Shown one piece after another: positions 8,424-16,953 of a DNA stretch of 64,000 nt. A program made the translations under genes and the position numbers. Under the pieces are notes generated by a model that saw only the letters and a list, made by a program, of their open reading frames with translations, was not told where the DNA came from and searched no databases. The stretch is from positions 930,001 to 994,000 of the forward strand of contig NZ_CP022111.1 of NCBI RefSeq assembly GCF_000730165.1, in the 5' to 3' direction. Each line of letters opens with the position of its first letter. The first letter of the stretch is position 1. This stretch comes from Nitrospirillum viridazoti CBAmc (GTDB lineage Bacteria; Pseudomonadota; Alphaproteobacteria; Azospirillales; Azospirillaceae).

Positions 8424-9791
8424 TCAGCGCCGCTGGAATTCGGGGGCGGAGATCAGCAGGGCCAGGCCCTCGGCGGCGCTGGGGGCGCGGGCCACGGCCT
8501 GGCGGGTGGCGTCACCCGCGAACGGGCCCAGTGCCTGCTCCGCGATCCGGCGGGGGTCGATGCGGTCGCCCAGCTTTTCCCCCACGGTCAAGGCCCAGTC
8601 GACCCGCTGCACCATGGCTTCAGGCCCCACCCAGTCGGCGGCCTGGTCCGGCCAGCCGGCGGGCGAGGGGGCGGCGAAGGGCATCTGACCCAGCAAGGCC
8701 AGGGAGCGCAGGGCGGGCTCGGCGCGCGCCGCCTTCATGTCGGTGTCGCCGTCGTCCACCGCCGGGTGGATGTCCGTCCCCAAGGCGCGGCCGGTGGAGA
8801 CCACCAGTTCCGTCGGCGTTTTCACCTTGCGGGCCTCGGGTGCCCAGGCGGCATCCTGGTGCAACAGGGTGCGGGTGACCTCTCCCAGATGGCCGTCGCT
8901 GTCGTGGTAGCTTTTCTCCAGCGCCGCCACCACGGCTGGCGGCGGATCGTCGGCAATGAAGTGCCGGGCCAGCTTGGTGGCGACATGGCGGGCCGTGGCC
9001 GGATGGCGGGCCAGGCGCTGCAGGGCCAGCAGGCCTTCGCCCATGCCATCCTCGCTGTAGCGCTGGCCCAACAGGATCTTGTCGCCCGGCTCATGCAGGT
9101 TGGCGCGGAACAGGAAGGTGCCGGTATCTCGATCCCGCTCCGCCGCGACGCTCCAGCCCGTCAGCACGCGGGCCAGCTCGCGCACGTCGGTCTGGCTGTA
9201 GCCCCCGTCAACGCCCAGGGTATGCAACTCCAGCAATTCGCGGCCCAGATTCTCGTTCAGGCCGCGCTGCCGCCGGATGCCCGCCACGCTATCCGGCCCC
9301 GCGGACACGGCATTGTCCAGATAGGCCAGCATGACCGGGTGGCGGGTCACGGCCAGCAGCATGTCGGCGAACCGGCCGGTGACGTGCGGGCGGATGGCCT
9401 CGTTCTCGTAGGGAACCACAGCGGCAGCGACGATGGGCCGGCTGGTCGAGACGGTGAAGTGGTTGGACCAGAAATGCACCAGCCGTTCGCGCAGGGGCGC
9501 GTCGGTGGCGATCGCGGCCCGGGTGCGCCGTGCGGCGTCGTCGCGATAGGCGGCGCGCAGCGCCTCGCGGAGGGGTTTGCGCGCCTCCTCGTCCTTTTCC
9601 TTGCGGGCGGCGTAGGTCGCGGCCAGGCGGGTGGCGCTGTCCTCCACCCCATGCAGATCCGGCGGCAAGCCGGGGTCCCGCGCCAGCTGCGCTTCCAACC
9701 AGCCGCGGGGATCGGATTGGGCCGCCGTGATGTCGCCGGGGCGGGCGCCCAGGCCGAATCGGTTGGTGGCGATGGCCGCTTGCAGGGTCAT
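8424..9791 (-). CDS. DUF1800 family protein
   Basis: A 455-aa protein with the family's opening AIATNRFGLGARPGD, the central LVHFWSNHF and RGLNENLGRELLELHTLG, the VLTGWSVA segment and the HPATARHVATKLARHF stretch. The start at 9791 (MTLQAAIATNRF) fits the family; the open frame upstream is not protein-like. It is the first gene of a two-gene unit with the DUF1501 gene. The two families nearly always occur together and are presumed to act together outside the cytoplasm. The biochemical role is unknown, and no signal peptide is obvious here. Confidence 0.9.
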   Translation of the reverse strand: MTLQAAIATNRFGLGARPGDITAAQSDPRGWLEAQLARDPGLPPDLHGVEDSATRLAATYAARKEKDEEARKPLREALRAAYRDDAARRTRAAIATDAPLRERLVHFWSNHFTVSTSRPIVAAAVVPYENEAIRPHVTGRFADMLLAVTRHPVMLAYLDNAVSAGPDSVAGIRRQRGLNENLGRELLELHTLGVDGGYSQTDVRELARVLTGWSVAAERDRDTGTFLFRANLHEPGDKILLGQRYSEDGMGEGLLALQRLARHPATARHVATKLARHFIADDPPPAVVAALEKSYHDSDGHLGEVTRTLLHQDAAWAPEARKVKTPTELVVSTGRALGTDIHPAVDDGDTDMKAARAEPALRSLALLGQMPFAAPSPAGWPDQAADWVGPEAMVQRVDWALTVGEKLGDRIDPRRIAEQALGPFAGDATRQAVARAPSAAEGLALLISAPEFQRR

Positions 9792-10029
9792 GCGGATGGT
9801 CCTCGAACAGGCCGATTTCGGGATCGGCGTCCCGGTGTTTCCACGCCTGTGCTTCAGCGCCGCGTTTGGCGCCAGGGGAAACATCCCGTCTTGCCCCTGG
9901 TACGACCCATGCCGGCCGGACCCTGCAATGCCCGCGATGACCGAAGAATGGCGGGCCCACCGGCGTCGTCAGCCTTCCATCGCCGCGCCGGGGGTGTCAG
10001 CATTGGGTGTAGGCAAGGCGGGGGCGGGC

Positions 10030-11295
10030 ATGGCTTCGGGGCGGGGCCGGCGTCGGCGGCGGGGGCTGGGGGGCCTTCTCGCCACGGTCGGCGTAGTTTT
10101 CGGATTAGGAATGGCGCGGGCGGGCGTGCCGCCGGGAGCGGAGGCCGGCCAGAAGGCGCCACCGCCGGCCCATCTGTCGCCCGCCAACGTGTCGCGGGAC
10201 AACCTGTCGCGGGACAACTGGTCGCCGGTGTCGGTGTCGCGCGACGGGCGGGTGGGACCCTATGTTCCCCTGGCGCGGGCGGCGCATCCCTGGCGGATTT
10301 GTGCCCTGCTGCCGGGCACGCAGGACAAGTTCTGGTGGGGCGTATCCTGGGGGCTGGTGCGCGAGGCTGAGCGGCAGGGTGTGGTCATAGGCGTCTACCA
10401 GGCCGGTGGCTATGACAAGCTGGATGTGCAGAAGGCGCAATTGGACACCTGCCGCACGCTGAAGCCCGACGCCTACATCGTGGCCGCCATCACCAGCGAT
10501 GGGTTGGACGCGCAAGTCGCCGCCATCGCCGACGGTGGCCGGCCATTGATCGACCTTATCAACGGCATGGCATCCCCTTACGTCACCGCGCACATCCTGG
10601 GGAATTTTCGCGAGAACGCCCGCTTTGGCGCCAACTATATCTTGGAACACCGCGCGGACTGGGAAAAGGCGGCCGGCCGGCCGCTGAAGGTGGGATGGCT
10701 GCCGGGGCCTAAAGGAGCCGAATGGGCGGACGCCATGGAGGCGTCCGCGCTGGATGCCTTGCGCCGCGCGGGCGTGGAGGTCATCCACGGCGGCTATGGC
10801 GCCACCGGGATGTCGACGCAGATGGATTTGGTGCGCGCCCTGTTTGACCGGGTGCCGGATGTCGACGTGGTCTTCGGCAACGCCGTGGCCATCCAGGCGG
10901 CGGCGAACTACCTGCGCTCCCGTCACGACGGCGGCACCCACCTGGTGGCGACCTACGCCACCGACGGCATCACCGATTTGGTCCGCGACGGCACCATCGA
11001 GCTGGCGGTATCCGACTCCCCCATCGTGCAGGCGCGCATTGCGGTGGATTTGGCCGTGCGCGCGTTGGAGGGACGGCCCCACGGCGTATGGAACGTCATG
11101 ACGGTGGACCGGCTGGACCGGGCGCGGCTGGCCGGCTATGACCTGTCCCGCATCGCCGTGCCGGAGGGGGCGCGGTTTCAGCTGCGCCCCCTGTCGCCTC
11201 TGGGCCCGCCCCTGGGGCCACCCCTGGGGCCAAGCGTGCCGCCTGGCCCGTTGCCTGCCGGCGTGGGCGGTCCGCCACCCGGCTGGGGATCATGA
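10030..11295 (+). CDS. TorT-like periplasmic binding protein
   Basis: A periplasmic binding protein of the type I sugar-binding fold, most like TorT, the co-sensor of TMAO-respiration two-component systems. Typical stretches are ICALLPGTQDKFWWGVSWGL, KPDAYIVAAITSDGLD, GWLPGPKGAEWADAME and VDVVFGNAVAIQAAANYL. The ATG at 10030 gives a good signal peptide (RGRRRRRGL then a hydrophobic run ending ARA). Starts at 9928 or 9937 would bury it. A low-complexity segment follows the signal (repeats of SRDNLSRDNW), and the tail is Pro/Gly-rich (LGPPLGPPLGPS). No TorS/TorR kinase-regulator pair is adjacent, so its partner must be elsewhere. Confidence 0.8.
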   Translation: MASGRGRRRRRGLGGLLATVGVVFGLGMARAGVPPGAEAGQKAPPPAHLSPANVSRDNLSRDNWSPVSVSRDGRVGPYVPLARAAHPWRICALLPGTQDKFWWGVSWGLVREAERQGVVIGVYQAGGYDKLDVQKAQLDTCRTLKPDAYIVAAITSDGLDAQVAAIADGGRPLIDLINGMASPYVTAHILGNFRENARFGANYILEHRADWEKAAGRPLKVGWLPGPKGAEWADAMEASALDALRRAGVEVIHGGYGATGMSTQMDLVRALFDRVPDVDVVFGNAVAIQAAANYLRSRHDGGTHLVATYATDGITDLVRDGTIELAVSDSPIVQARIAVDLAVRALEGRPHGVWNVMTVDRLDRARLAGYDLSRIAVPEGARFQLRPLSPLGPPLGPPLGPSVPPGPLPAGVGGPPPGWGS

Positions 11296-11343
11296 AAAGC
11301 CGCTTCACGGTTAAGGTTGGAGTGTGAAAGCGGCCAAATGAAA

Positions 11344-11367
11344 AAGGCGGGCGCCAGGGCCCGCCTT
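11344..11367 (-). terminator. Bidirectional terminator between torT-like gene and mucR
   Basis: Perfect 9-bp inverted repeat (arms 11344-11352 and 11359-11367, AAGGCGGGC type, 6-nt loop). Read on the minus strand it is followed by TTTTTCATTT, a good U tract for ending mucR. Read on the plus strand the tail is weaker. Confidence 0.7.
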
Positions 11368-11398
11368 CTCCATGACTGAGGCACTAAGCCGCGGCGCC

Positions 11399-11878
11399 TT
11401 ATTCGGCGGCGGCGCTGCTGCTGCGGCGGCGCTTGCCGCTGGGCTTGTCCTCGGTGCGGGAGCGCTGGCCCAGCCCGATGGCCTTGGCCAAGCCCGAACG
11501 CTGCTCGGCATAGTTGGGGGCGACCATGGGATAATCGGACGGCAGGCCCCACTTCACGCGGTATTCCTCCGGCGACAGGCCGTAGGCGGTGCGCAGGTGG
11601 CGCTTCAGCATCTTCAGCTTGCGGCCATCTTCCAGGCACACGATGTAGTCGGGGGTGACCGACTTGCGGATCGGAACGGCCGGGGTCAAGGGTTCCGCCG
11701 GGGTGGCGACCACTTCCTCGGGCGTGACCAGTCGACGCAGGGTGTCGTGCACCTGCTTGATCAGATCGGGCAGGGCGGCCGGGGCCAGCGTGTTACCGGC
11801 AACATAGCTCGTGACGATCTTTCCGGTCAGGGCGATGATCTGCAGGTCGTCATTGGAATCGGATATCGGTTGTGTCAT
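11399..11878 (-). CDS. mucR: MucR/Ros-family transcriptional regulator
   Basis: A 159-aa DNA-binding regulator of the alphaproteobacterial MucR/Ros family, which represses exopolysaccharide, motility or cell-cycle genes by binding AT-rich targets. The zinc-finger-like region is DYIVCLEDGRKLKMLKRHL (residues ~77-95), followed by GLSPEEYRVKWGLPSDYPMV. Against the Ros C-x2-C-x9-H-x4-H arrangement it keeps Cys81 and His94, but the second Cys position is Asp84 and the last His position is Tyr99. So metal binding is probably lost or altered, as known for some zinc-free Ros homologues. The tail is basic (GKRRRSS). Usually autoregulated through an AT-rich upstream region, which is present. Confidence 0.93.
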   Translation of the reverse strand: MTQPISDSNDDLQIIALTGKIVTSYVAGNTLAPAALPDLIKQVHDTLRRLVTPEEVVATPAEPLTPAVPIRKSVTPDYIVCLEDGRKLKMLKRHLRTAYGLSPEEYRVKWGLPSDYPMVAPNYAEQRSGLAKAIGLGQRSRTEDKPSGKRRRSSSAAAE

Positions 11879-12183
11879 GTCCAGCCCTGGCGTTGTTTGT
11901 CACTTGTTGCAGGTTTTGTTGGACGGACTATAACCGAATTTATCTTGTTTGTATTGAAAAGAAGTGGTTTCCCCCTTGGAATTGCAGAAATGGGGGAAAA
12001 CTTGGGGGGCTAGAGTAATGGGCGGTCCAGTTACCCACCCCATTAAGGCGAAAACCCGAGAGAATCGGAAGCTGTAACCCGTTACATGCTCAGGAGCGGA
12101 AGTCGCCTTTATGGCGACTCCCAATCCGTTTCAAACGCTTCGCTGGGAAAAGTTGAATGGCGCGTTAACCACGGTTCAACGGC
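11879..12183. other. Intergenic region with AT-rich mucR upstream DNA
   Basis: About 305 bp without a gene. The stretch 11905-12000, just upstream of mucR, is clearly poorer in GC than its surroundings, with several T/A runs. That is the kind of sequence MucR proteins bind, so it may hold the mucR promoter and an autoregulatory target. A perfect 7-bp hairpin (AGTCGCC at 12101-12107 with GGCGACT at 12113-12119) lies downstream of the DUF815 gene without a U tract. No coding signal was seen. Confidence 0.45.
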
Positions 12184-13125
12184 TCAGGCACCAGGCTTCA
12201 GGTGCTGCCCGGTGGTGTCTTGCCCAGCGATGTCTTGAATGAACTGCCAGGCCACGCGGCCGGAGCGGTTGCCCCGCGTTACCGCCCATTCCACGGCGCG
12301 GGCGTGCAACTCTTCAGAGGGCAGGGTTAGGCCCAATGCCGCAGCATAGCCGTCAACCATGGCAAAATAGGTATCCTGGTCGCAATTGTGGAAGCCCAGC
12401 CACAGGCCAAAGCGATCCGACAGGCTGACCTTCTCCTCCACCGCTTCAGACGGGTTGATGGCCGTCGATCGCTCATTGTCGATCATATCCCGGGGCATCA
12501 GGTGGCGGCGGTTGGAGGTGGCGTAGAACACCACGTTGGCCGGACGACCCTCCACCCCGCCTTCCAGCACCGCCTTCAACGATTTGTAATGGGCGTCATC
12601 GTTGGTGAAGGACAGGTCGTCGCAGAACAGGACGAAGCGGCGACCGCTGTCGCGCACGGCGGCCAGCAGGCGGGGCAGGGACGGAATGTCCTCGCGGTGG
12701 ATTTCCACGAGCGCCAGGGGGCCGTGGCCAGGAGCGGCACCGGCGGCCTCATTCACCGCCGCATGCACTGATTTCACCAGCGAGCTTTTGCCCATGCCGC
12801 GTGCGCCCCACAGCAGGGCGTTGTTGGCGGGCAGGCCCTGGGCGAAGCGGCGGGTGTTTTCCAACAGGATGTCGCGCTGGCGCTGCACCCCCTGCAGCAG
12901 GCCGATGTCCACCTTGGAAACCTCGGGCACAGGCGACAGGCGATCCCCCTCCGCATGCCAGACGAAGGCGTCGGCGGCCTGGAAATCGATGGGGGCCGGC
13001 GGGGGCGGTGCCAGCCGGTCCAACGCGTCGGCGATGCGGGTTAGGAGCGGCAGCAAGGCGGAATCGGTGCTTATGGGGGCGATCACAGGGCTTGTTTCCT
13101 TCTGTCCATTTCTTATCGCGCCCAT
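12184..13125 (-). CDS. DUF815 family AAA-type ATPase
   Basis: A 313-aa P-loop ATPase of the DUF815 family. Walker A is GARGMGKSSLVKS (about residues 108-120), Walker B is RRFVLFCDDLSF, and FYATSNRRHLMPRDM is the conserved sensor-like stretch. The C-terminal part (RAVEWAVTRGNRSGRVAWQF) is the small helical lid. The ATG at 13125 is taken; a GTG at 13086 preceded by AAGGAAA is an alternative start. It is divergent from yajC, an arrangement frequent in alphaproteobacteria. Function unknown; probably a cytoplasmic remodelling or regulatory ATPase. Confidence 0.88.
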   Translation of the reverse strand: MGAIRNGQKETSPVIAPISTDSALLPLLTRIADALDRLAPPPPAPIDFQAADAFVWHAEGDRLSPVPEVSKVDIGLLQGVQRQRDILLENTRRFAQGLPANNALLWGARGMGKSSLVKSVHAAVNEAAGAAPGHGPLALVEIHREDIPSLPRLLAAVRDSGRRFVLFCDDLSFTNDDAHYKSLKAVLEGGVEGRPANVVFYATSNRRHLMPRDMIDNERSTAINPSEAVEEKVSLSDRFGLWLGFHNCDQDTYFAMVDGYAAALGLTLPSEELHARAVEWAVTRGNRSGRVAWQFIQDIAGQDTTGQHLKPGA

Positions 13126-13339
13126 CCCTTTCTTCCCCGCCAGCGGCGGCGGGGGTGGGCGGCGGCCTGCCTATTCAACCGGGGAACGGTACGGGGATGG
13201 CCGCCGGGCGGCAACCCGCACCGATGGAGGGTCTGAGATTGGGTTGCAACATGGCCGGCGGTCGGTATAGTCGCGCCCAAACGTGGGCATGCCCGCCCCG
13301 TTGGCTTTTGTTATTCCCGCACGCTGGAGCAATCGTCCC

Positions 13340-13690
13340 ATGTTCGTGTCCACCGCCCAGGCCCAGACCACCGGCGGCGCCGGCCCCGTCGATGCCGGCT
13401 CGCTGATGCAGATCCTGCCCTTCGTGGCGGTGTTCCTGGTCATGTACTTCTTCCTGATGCGGCCGCAGCAGAAGAAGATGAAGGAACACAAGAACATGCT
13501 GGAGTCGCTGCGCCGTGGCGACAAGGTCGTCACCGGCGGTGGCATCATCGGCACCGTGGTGAAGGTTGGCGACAACGACGAGGTCACCATCGACGCCGGC
13601 GAAGGCGTGAAGTTCCGCGTCCTGCGCAGCACCATCACCACCGTGCTGGCCAAGACCGAACCAGCCAAGACCGAGACCGACTCCAAGTGA
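13340..13690 (+). CDS. yajC: YajC, accessory subunit of the Sec translocase
   Basis: A 116-aa inner-membrane protein with one transmembrane segment (QILPFVAVFLVMYFFLM, residues ~22-38). The characteristic MRPQQKKMKEHKNMLESLRRGD and VVTGGGIIGTVVKV follow. YajC associates with SecDF and stimulates Sec-dependent export. The start at 13340 (MFVSTAQAQ) has GGAG at 13325-13329 and fits the family; the longer frame from 13283 would add a spurious leader. In most alphaproteobacteria secD and secF follow directly. Here the next gene, 117 bp on, is the Mth938-domain gene, and a hairpin lies between. Confidence 0.95.
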   Translation: MFVSTAQAQTTGGAGPVDAGSLMQILPFVAVFLVMYFFLMRPQQKKMKEHKNMLESLRRGDKVVTGGGIIGTVVKVGDNDEVTIDAGEGVKFRVLRSTITTVLAKTEPAKTETDSK

Positions 13691-13734
13691 GCCAAGGCGG
13701 GTCGGGTTTGAAACCGATGCCGCTGCACGCCAGG

Positions 13735-13786
13735 TAAAAGGCCCGGCACCCGCATCCCCCAAGGGGCGAGTGTCAGGCCTTTTTCA
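13735..13786 (+). terminator. Terminator-like hairpin after yajC
   Basis: Imperfect long inverted repeat: AAAAGGCC near 13736 pairs with GGCCTTTTT near 13777, with further partial pairing inside. The run of T on the right suits a rho-independent terminator for yajC. Confidence 0.5.
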
Positions 13787-13807
13787 TTGTGGGAGGGCTG
13801 GAAGCCC

Positions 13808-14185
13808 ATGGACATCACCCCCCTGATCCCGGCAGACCGCCAAGTCATCGACGCCTACGGCCCCGGCCGCTTCCGCGTCAGCAACGTGGTCTATGAGACG
13901 CCCATCATCGTCTTCCCCGACCGCACCATCCCCTGGACCGTCGATGGGTTCGCCGGTCTGCAGCCGGATGATTTCGCGGCCCTGATCGCCGAACAGCCGT
14001 CGCTGGAGATCGTGCTGCTGGGCACCGGGCCCACCATGCAGCTGTTCACCTCCACCCTGCGCCGTGCCGTCAAGGAACGCGGCCTGGGCGGCATCGACGC
14101 CATGGACACGGGTGCCGCCTGCCGCACCTATAATGTGTTGCTGGCGGAAGGCCGCCGCGTCGCCGCGGCTTTGCTGCCGGCTTGA
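13808..14185 (+). CDS. Mth938-like domain protein (NDUFAF3-type)
   Basis: A 125-aa protein of the Mth938/DUF498 family, homologous to the mitochondrial complex I assembly factor NDUFAF3. Family features are the strand VVYETPIIVFPD, EIVLLGTGPTMQLF and the C-terminal GIDAMDTGAACRTYNVLLAEGR. The ATG at 13808 is preceded by GGAGGG with 10 nt spacing. In related bacteria this gene sits between secF and an NDUFAF6-type squalene/phytoene-synthase-like gene. Here secDF is missing and the NDUFAF6-type gene is 9.7 kb downstream. A role in complex I biogenesis is inferred from the family only. Confidence 0.85.
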   Translation: MDITPLIPADRQVIDAYGPGRFRVSNVVYETPIIVFPDRTIPWTVDGFAGLQPDDFAALIAEQPSLEIVLLGTGPTMQLFTSTLRRAVKERGLGGIDAMDTGAACRTYNVLLAEGRRVAAALLPA

Positions 14186-14213
14186 GCGCCCCCGGAATTC
14201 AGGCGAACAAAAA

Positions 14214-14239
14214 CCCCGGCCCTCGCAAGAAGGCCGGGG
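14214..14239. terminator. Bidirectional terminator between Mth938 gene and sodB
   Basis: Perfect 8-bp stem (CCCCGGCC at 14214-14221, GGCCGGGG at 14232-14239) with a 10-nt loop, placed between two convergent genes. The minus-strand read is followed by TTTTTGTT, a good terminator for sodB. Confidence 0.75.
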
Positions 14240-14296
14240 TTCGTATTTGAGCTTCCGCCCTGGACTTTTCAGCCCAGGGTCATCGGCCGAGGTTCG

Positions 14297-14893
14297 TCAG
14301 CCCAGGTTCTGGGCCGCGAATTCCCAGTTGGCCAGCGTGTCGACGAAGGCCTTCAGGAAATCGGGGCGACGGTTGCGGTAGTCGATGTAGTAGGCGTGTT
14401 CCCACACGTCGGCGGTGATCAGCGGCTTCAGGCCGTGGGCCAGCGGCGTGTCGGCGTTGGCCGACTTCGTGATCTTCAGCTTGCCTTCCTTGGTGTCTTC
14501 CACCAGCCAGGCCCAGCCGCTGCCGAACTGGCCGATGCCGGCGTCAACGAAGGCCTTCTTGAAGGCCTCGACGCTGCCGAAGTCGGAAATGATGCGCTTC
14601 TCCAGCTCACCGGGGATGGCCGAGGCCTTCGGCGTCAGGCTGTTCCAGAAGAAGGTGTGGTTCCAGTGCTGGCCGGCGTTGTTGAAGATGGCCTGGGACT
14701 CGGCCTTGCCGGCGGTCGCCTTGACGATGTCCTCCAGGCTCTGGCCCTCGAACGCGGTACCGGCGATCAGCTCGTTCAGCTTGGTCACGTAGGCGTTGTG
14801 GTGCTTACCGTGGTGGAAATCCAGCGTCTCGGACGACATGTAGGGCTGCAGGGCGTCCTTGGCGTAGGGCAGAGGGGCAAGTTCGAAAGCCAT
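14297..14893 (-). CDS. sodB: Superoxide dismutase, Fe type
   Basis: A 198-aa cytoplasmic superoxide dismutase converting superoxide to oxygen and hydrogen peroxide. The four metal ligands are visible: His27 ([12 protein letters not shown]), His79 ([13 protein letters not shown]), and Asp and His in [14 protein letters not shown]. Gln75 just before the second ligand is the Fe-type signature; Mn enzymes carry Gly there. Length and C-terminus ([17 protein letters not shown]) are normal. It is a single-gene unit, convergent with the Mth938 gene and bounded by a terminator hairpin. Confidence 0.95.
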   Translation of the reverse strand: MAFELAPLPYAKDALQPYMSSETLDFHHGKHHNAYVTKLNELIAGTAFEGQSLEDIVKATAGKAESQAIFNNAGQHWNHTFFWNSLTPKASAIPGELEKRIISDFGSVEAFKKAFVDAGIGQFGSGWAWLVEDTKEGKLKITKSANADTPLAHGLKPLITADVWEHAYYIDYRNRRPDFLKAFVDTLANWEFAAQNLG

Positions 14894-15142
14894 GGTTTTC
14901 CTCGTCTTCTACGGGGTTATTCGGGAGTGGGCCGACGCGGCCGTCATGCGGGGGCCGGCGGTCCACCGGGACCGTTATTCTTCAACGAAATCATGCCCCG
15001 GCGGGGACGCCCGGGCATGTGGGCGCGATCACATCAGGGCAGCCGCCCGCGCCCTGGTTTGCGCACCCGGAGCAAGGGGGTAACACGAACATTCCCATCC
15101 CGGGAAGCGAATAGAACCGGTTTGGGGGCGGAAAGATTAACC

Positions 15143-16111
15143 TTATTGTTGCGGCTGCCGTTCCGGGCCGGGGGTGTCCTGATCACTCTCCCCGCCCGGG
15201 TCGATGGGCGGGCCGGAGGGTGGGGCGGGCGCCATGCCCGCCATGCTGCGGGCCAGCGCCAGCCGGGCGCGCACCACCACCCAGCCGCGGGCGAGCGGGC
15301 CCAGGCTGATGCCCTGGGCCAGGGGGTCGCGGCGGCGCAGGCGTCCGGCCATCAGTCGCGCGGCATGCAGCAGAACGGCCGTTTCCATGCGCAGGCCGGG
15401 ATCGCGTAAAGCGCCCGGCAGGGCGCGGGCATGGTCCAGCTGGCGGTCGATGCGGTCCAGCATGCGGTCCAGCACGACGCGCACGGCCGGGGTCGCCCGG
15501 TGCTCCACCAGGTGCTCCGGGCTGGCGCCCACGGCGTCGAACCAATCCAAGGGGAAGTAGCAGCGGCCCAGCCTCACCCAATCGTCCCGGCATTCCTGCA
15601 CAACCCGCAGCAGGCGGATGGCCGTGCACAGCGCGTCCGTGGCGGCCAGCGCGTCGGCGCTTTCGCCGTAGAGCTCCAGGATATGGTGCCCTACCGGGTT
15701 GGCCGCCAGCCGGCAGGCCATCAGCACATCGCCCCAGGTTCGTGCCCGGTACCCCTCCGCATCGCGCCGGAAGGCCTGCAGCAATTGCCGGGCGTGGAGG
15801 GAGGACCCGCCGGTGATGGCCAGGCTGGCCTTCAGTTCCAAGGCGGGGCTGAGCCATGAGGACACGCCGCCGCCGCTGACCAATGCCCGTTCCAGCGCGT
15901 CCAGTTGGGCGACCTTGGCCTCCGGCTCCAGGTTGGCGTCGCCCGTGATGTCGTGCGCCAGCTTCAGGAACGAAGCGAAGGCCGCCGCGTGGCGCCGCAT
16001 GGCCTTGGGCACCCGCCGCAGGGCCGAGGCGTAGCCCCCCTGGACGGGCGGGCGGCGGGGGGCCGCGCGCGTGCGTCCGATATGGGCGGTCTTGATACGG
16101 AAGTCGGCCAT
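15143..16111 (-). CDS. HpnC-like squalene/phytoene synthase family protein
   Basis: A 322-aa protein of the trans-isoprenyl diphosphate head-to-head synthase family, closest to HpnC of hopanoid pathways. It keeps a DxxxD motif as DITGD (residues ~54-58, in KLAHDITGDANLEPEAK). A second acidic motif is in VVQECRDDWVRLGRCYFP (ExxxD), followed by the conserved GRxYxP-type end. So it could be catalytic, unlike the second family member at 23920. However, no hpnD/hpnE or shc gene is next to it. The Pro-rich C-terminal tail (after ~residue 300) is unusual. Product, squalene-pathway intermediate or other, is not established. Confidence 0.7.
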   Translation of the reverse strand: MADFRIKTAHIGRTRAAPRRPPVQGGYASALRRVPKAMRRHAAAFASFLKLAHDITGDANLEPEAKVAQLDALERALVSGGGVSSWLSPALELKASLAITGGSSLHARQLLQAFRRDAEGYRARTWGDVLMACRLAANPVGHHILELYGESADALAATDALCTAIRLLRVVQECRDDWVRLGRCYFPLDWFDAVGASPEHLVEHRATPAVRVVLDRMLDRIDRQLDHARALPGALRDPGLRMETAVLLHAARLMAGRLRRRDPLAQGISLGPLARGWVVVRARLALARSMAGMAPAPPSGPPIDPGGESDQDTPGPERQPQQ

Positions 16112-16270
16112 GGGCGGTCTTCTGTCCGGGCAGCGAAGGACGCGGGATGGAATAGGGACACAGAGTGCCAGAGCTTGGCCGCCGGATGAAGCTTGCGTTT
16201 GGCAGAGGCCGAAGTGGGTGGAAGGGGCAGGGGCACGGGGCCGCCTTGACGGATCCGGTCCGCTTGCCTA

Positions 16271-16305
16271 ATATACGAACATCGAAGATATATTCGATAT
16301 ACGAA
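16271..16305 (+). promoter_or_regulatory. Operator-like element A upstream of the VOC gene (putative IclR site)
   Basis: AT-rich 35-bp element 22 bp before the VOC start. It contains ATACG at 16273-16277, a central GAA...TTC palindrome, and the inverted repeat TTCGATATACGAA at 16293-16305. The two ACG steps are 26 bp apart. The same layout with the same spacing occurs at 19941-19975 and 23740-23774, in promoters around the IclR gene. Confidence 0.65.
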
Positions 16306-16326
16306 AATAAAAGAGGGAGGGTGGGC

Positions 16327-16890
16327 ATGACTGTCCAGGCTGGAACGGCGGGGGCCGGGTTGCCGCTGCGGCTGCACCACAACGCCTATGTCACGGCGGA
16401 TATGGAGGCGACGCGCCGCTTTTATGAGGATCTGGTGGGCATGCCGCTGGTGGCCACATATTGCGAGACCGACCATCTATTCGGCGCCGACCGGGTTTAT
16501 TGCCACTGCTTCTTCGCGCTCAACGATGGCGGAGCCCTGGCCTTCTTCCAGTTCGCCAGCCCCGAGGACCAGGCCCTGTTCGGTCCGGCCATGCCGCCCT
16601 CGCCCTTCCATCACATCGCGCTCAAGGTGGATGCCGCCACGCAAGCCGCCGTCCACGGCCGCTTCCGCGACGCCGGCGTGCCCGAGCCGTCGGACGACTG
16701 CTATTTCCTGGACCATGGATATTGCCAGTCGCTGTACGTGCGCGACCCCAACGGCCTGATCGTGGAGCTGACGGTGGACGCGCCCGGCATCGAGGACACG
16801 GATGAGGAGCGCAAGCGCAACGCGCATGCCGACCTTGCCCGCTGGCTGGGCGGCGACCACCGTTCCAACAACCTTTACCGCCCGCAATAA
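16327..16890 (+). CDS. VOC-family protein (extradiol dioxygenase/glyoxalase type)
   Basis: A 187-aa vicinal-oxygen-chelate protein with two beta-alpha-beta-beta-beta modules. The usual H/H/E metal triad is visible: His18 in RLHHNAYVTADMEATRRFYE, a histidine in PFHHIALKVDAATQ, and Glu in YVRDPNGLIVELTVD. Such proteins are extradiol dioxygenases, lyases or isomerases; the one here cannot be assigned to a substrate. The ATG at 16327 has GGGAGGG 5 nt upstream. First gene of a three-gene run (VOC, citryl-CoA-lyase-like, CoA-transferase) and preceded by operator element A, so it is probably under the nearby IclR regulator. Confidence 0.85.
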   Translation: MTVQAGTAGAGLPLRLHHNAYVTADMEATRRFYEDLVGMPLVATYCETDHLFGADRVYCHCFFALNDGGALAFFQFASPEDQALFGPAMPPSPFHHIALKVDAATQAAVHGRFRDAGVPEPSDDCYFLDHGYCQSLYVRDPNGLIVELTVDAPGIEDTDEERKRNAHADLARWLGGDHRSNNLYRPQ

Positions 16891-16953
16891 CCGGCTTCAC
16901 CCCAGCCGACGCCAGGGGGACGGCCGTCGCCGCCCTTCAAAGGAAAGTCATTG

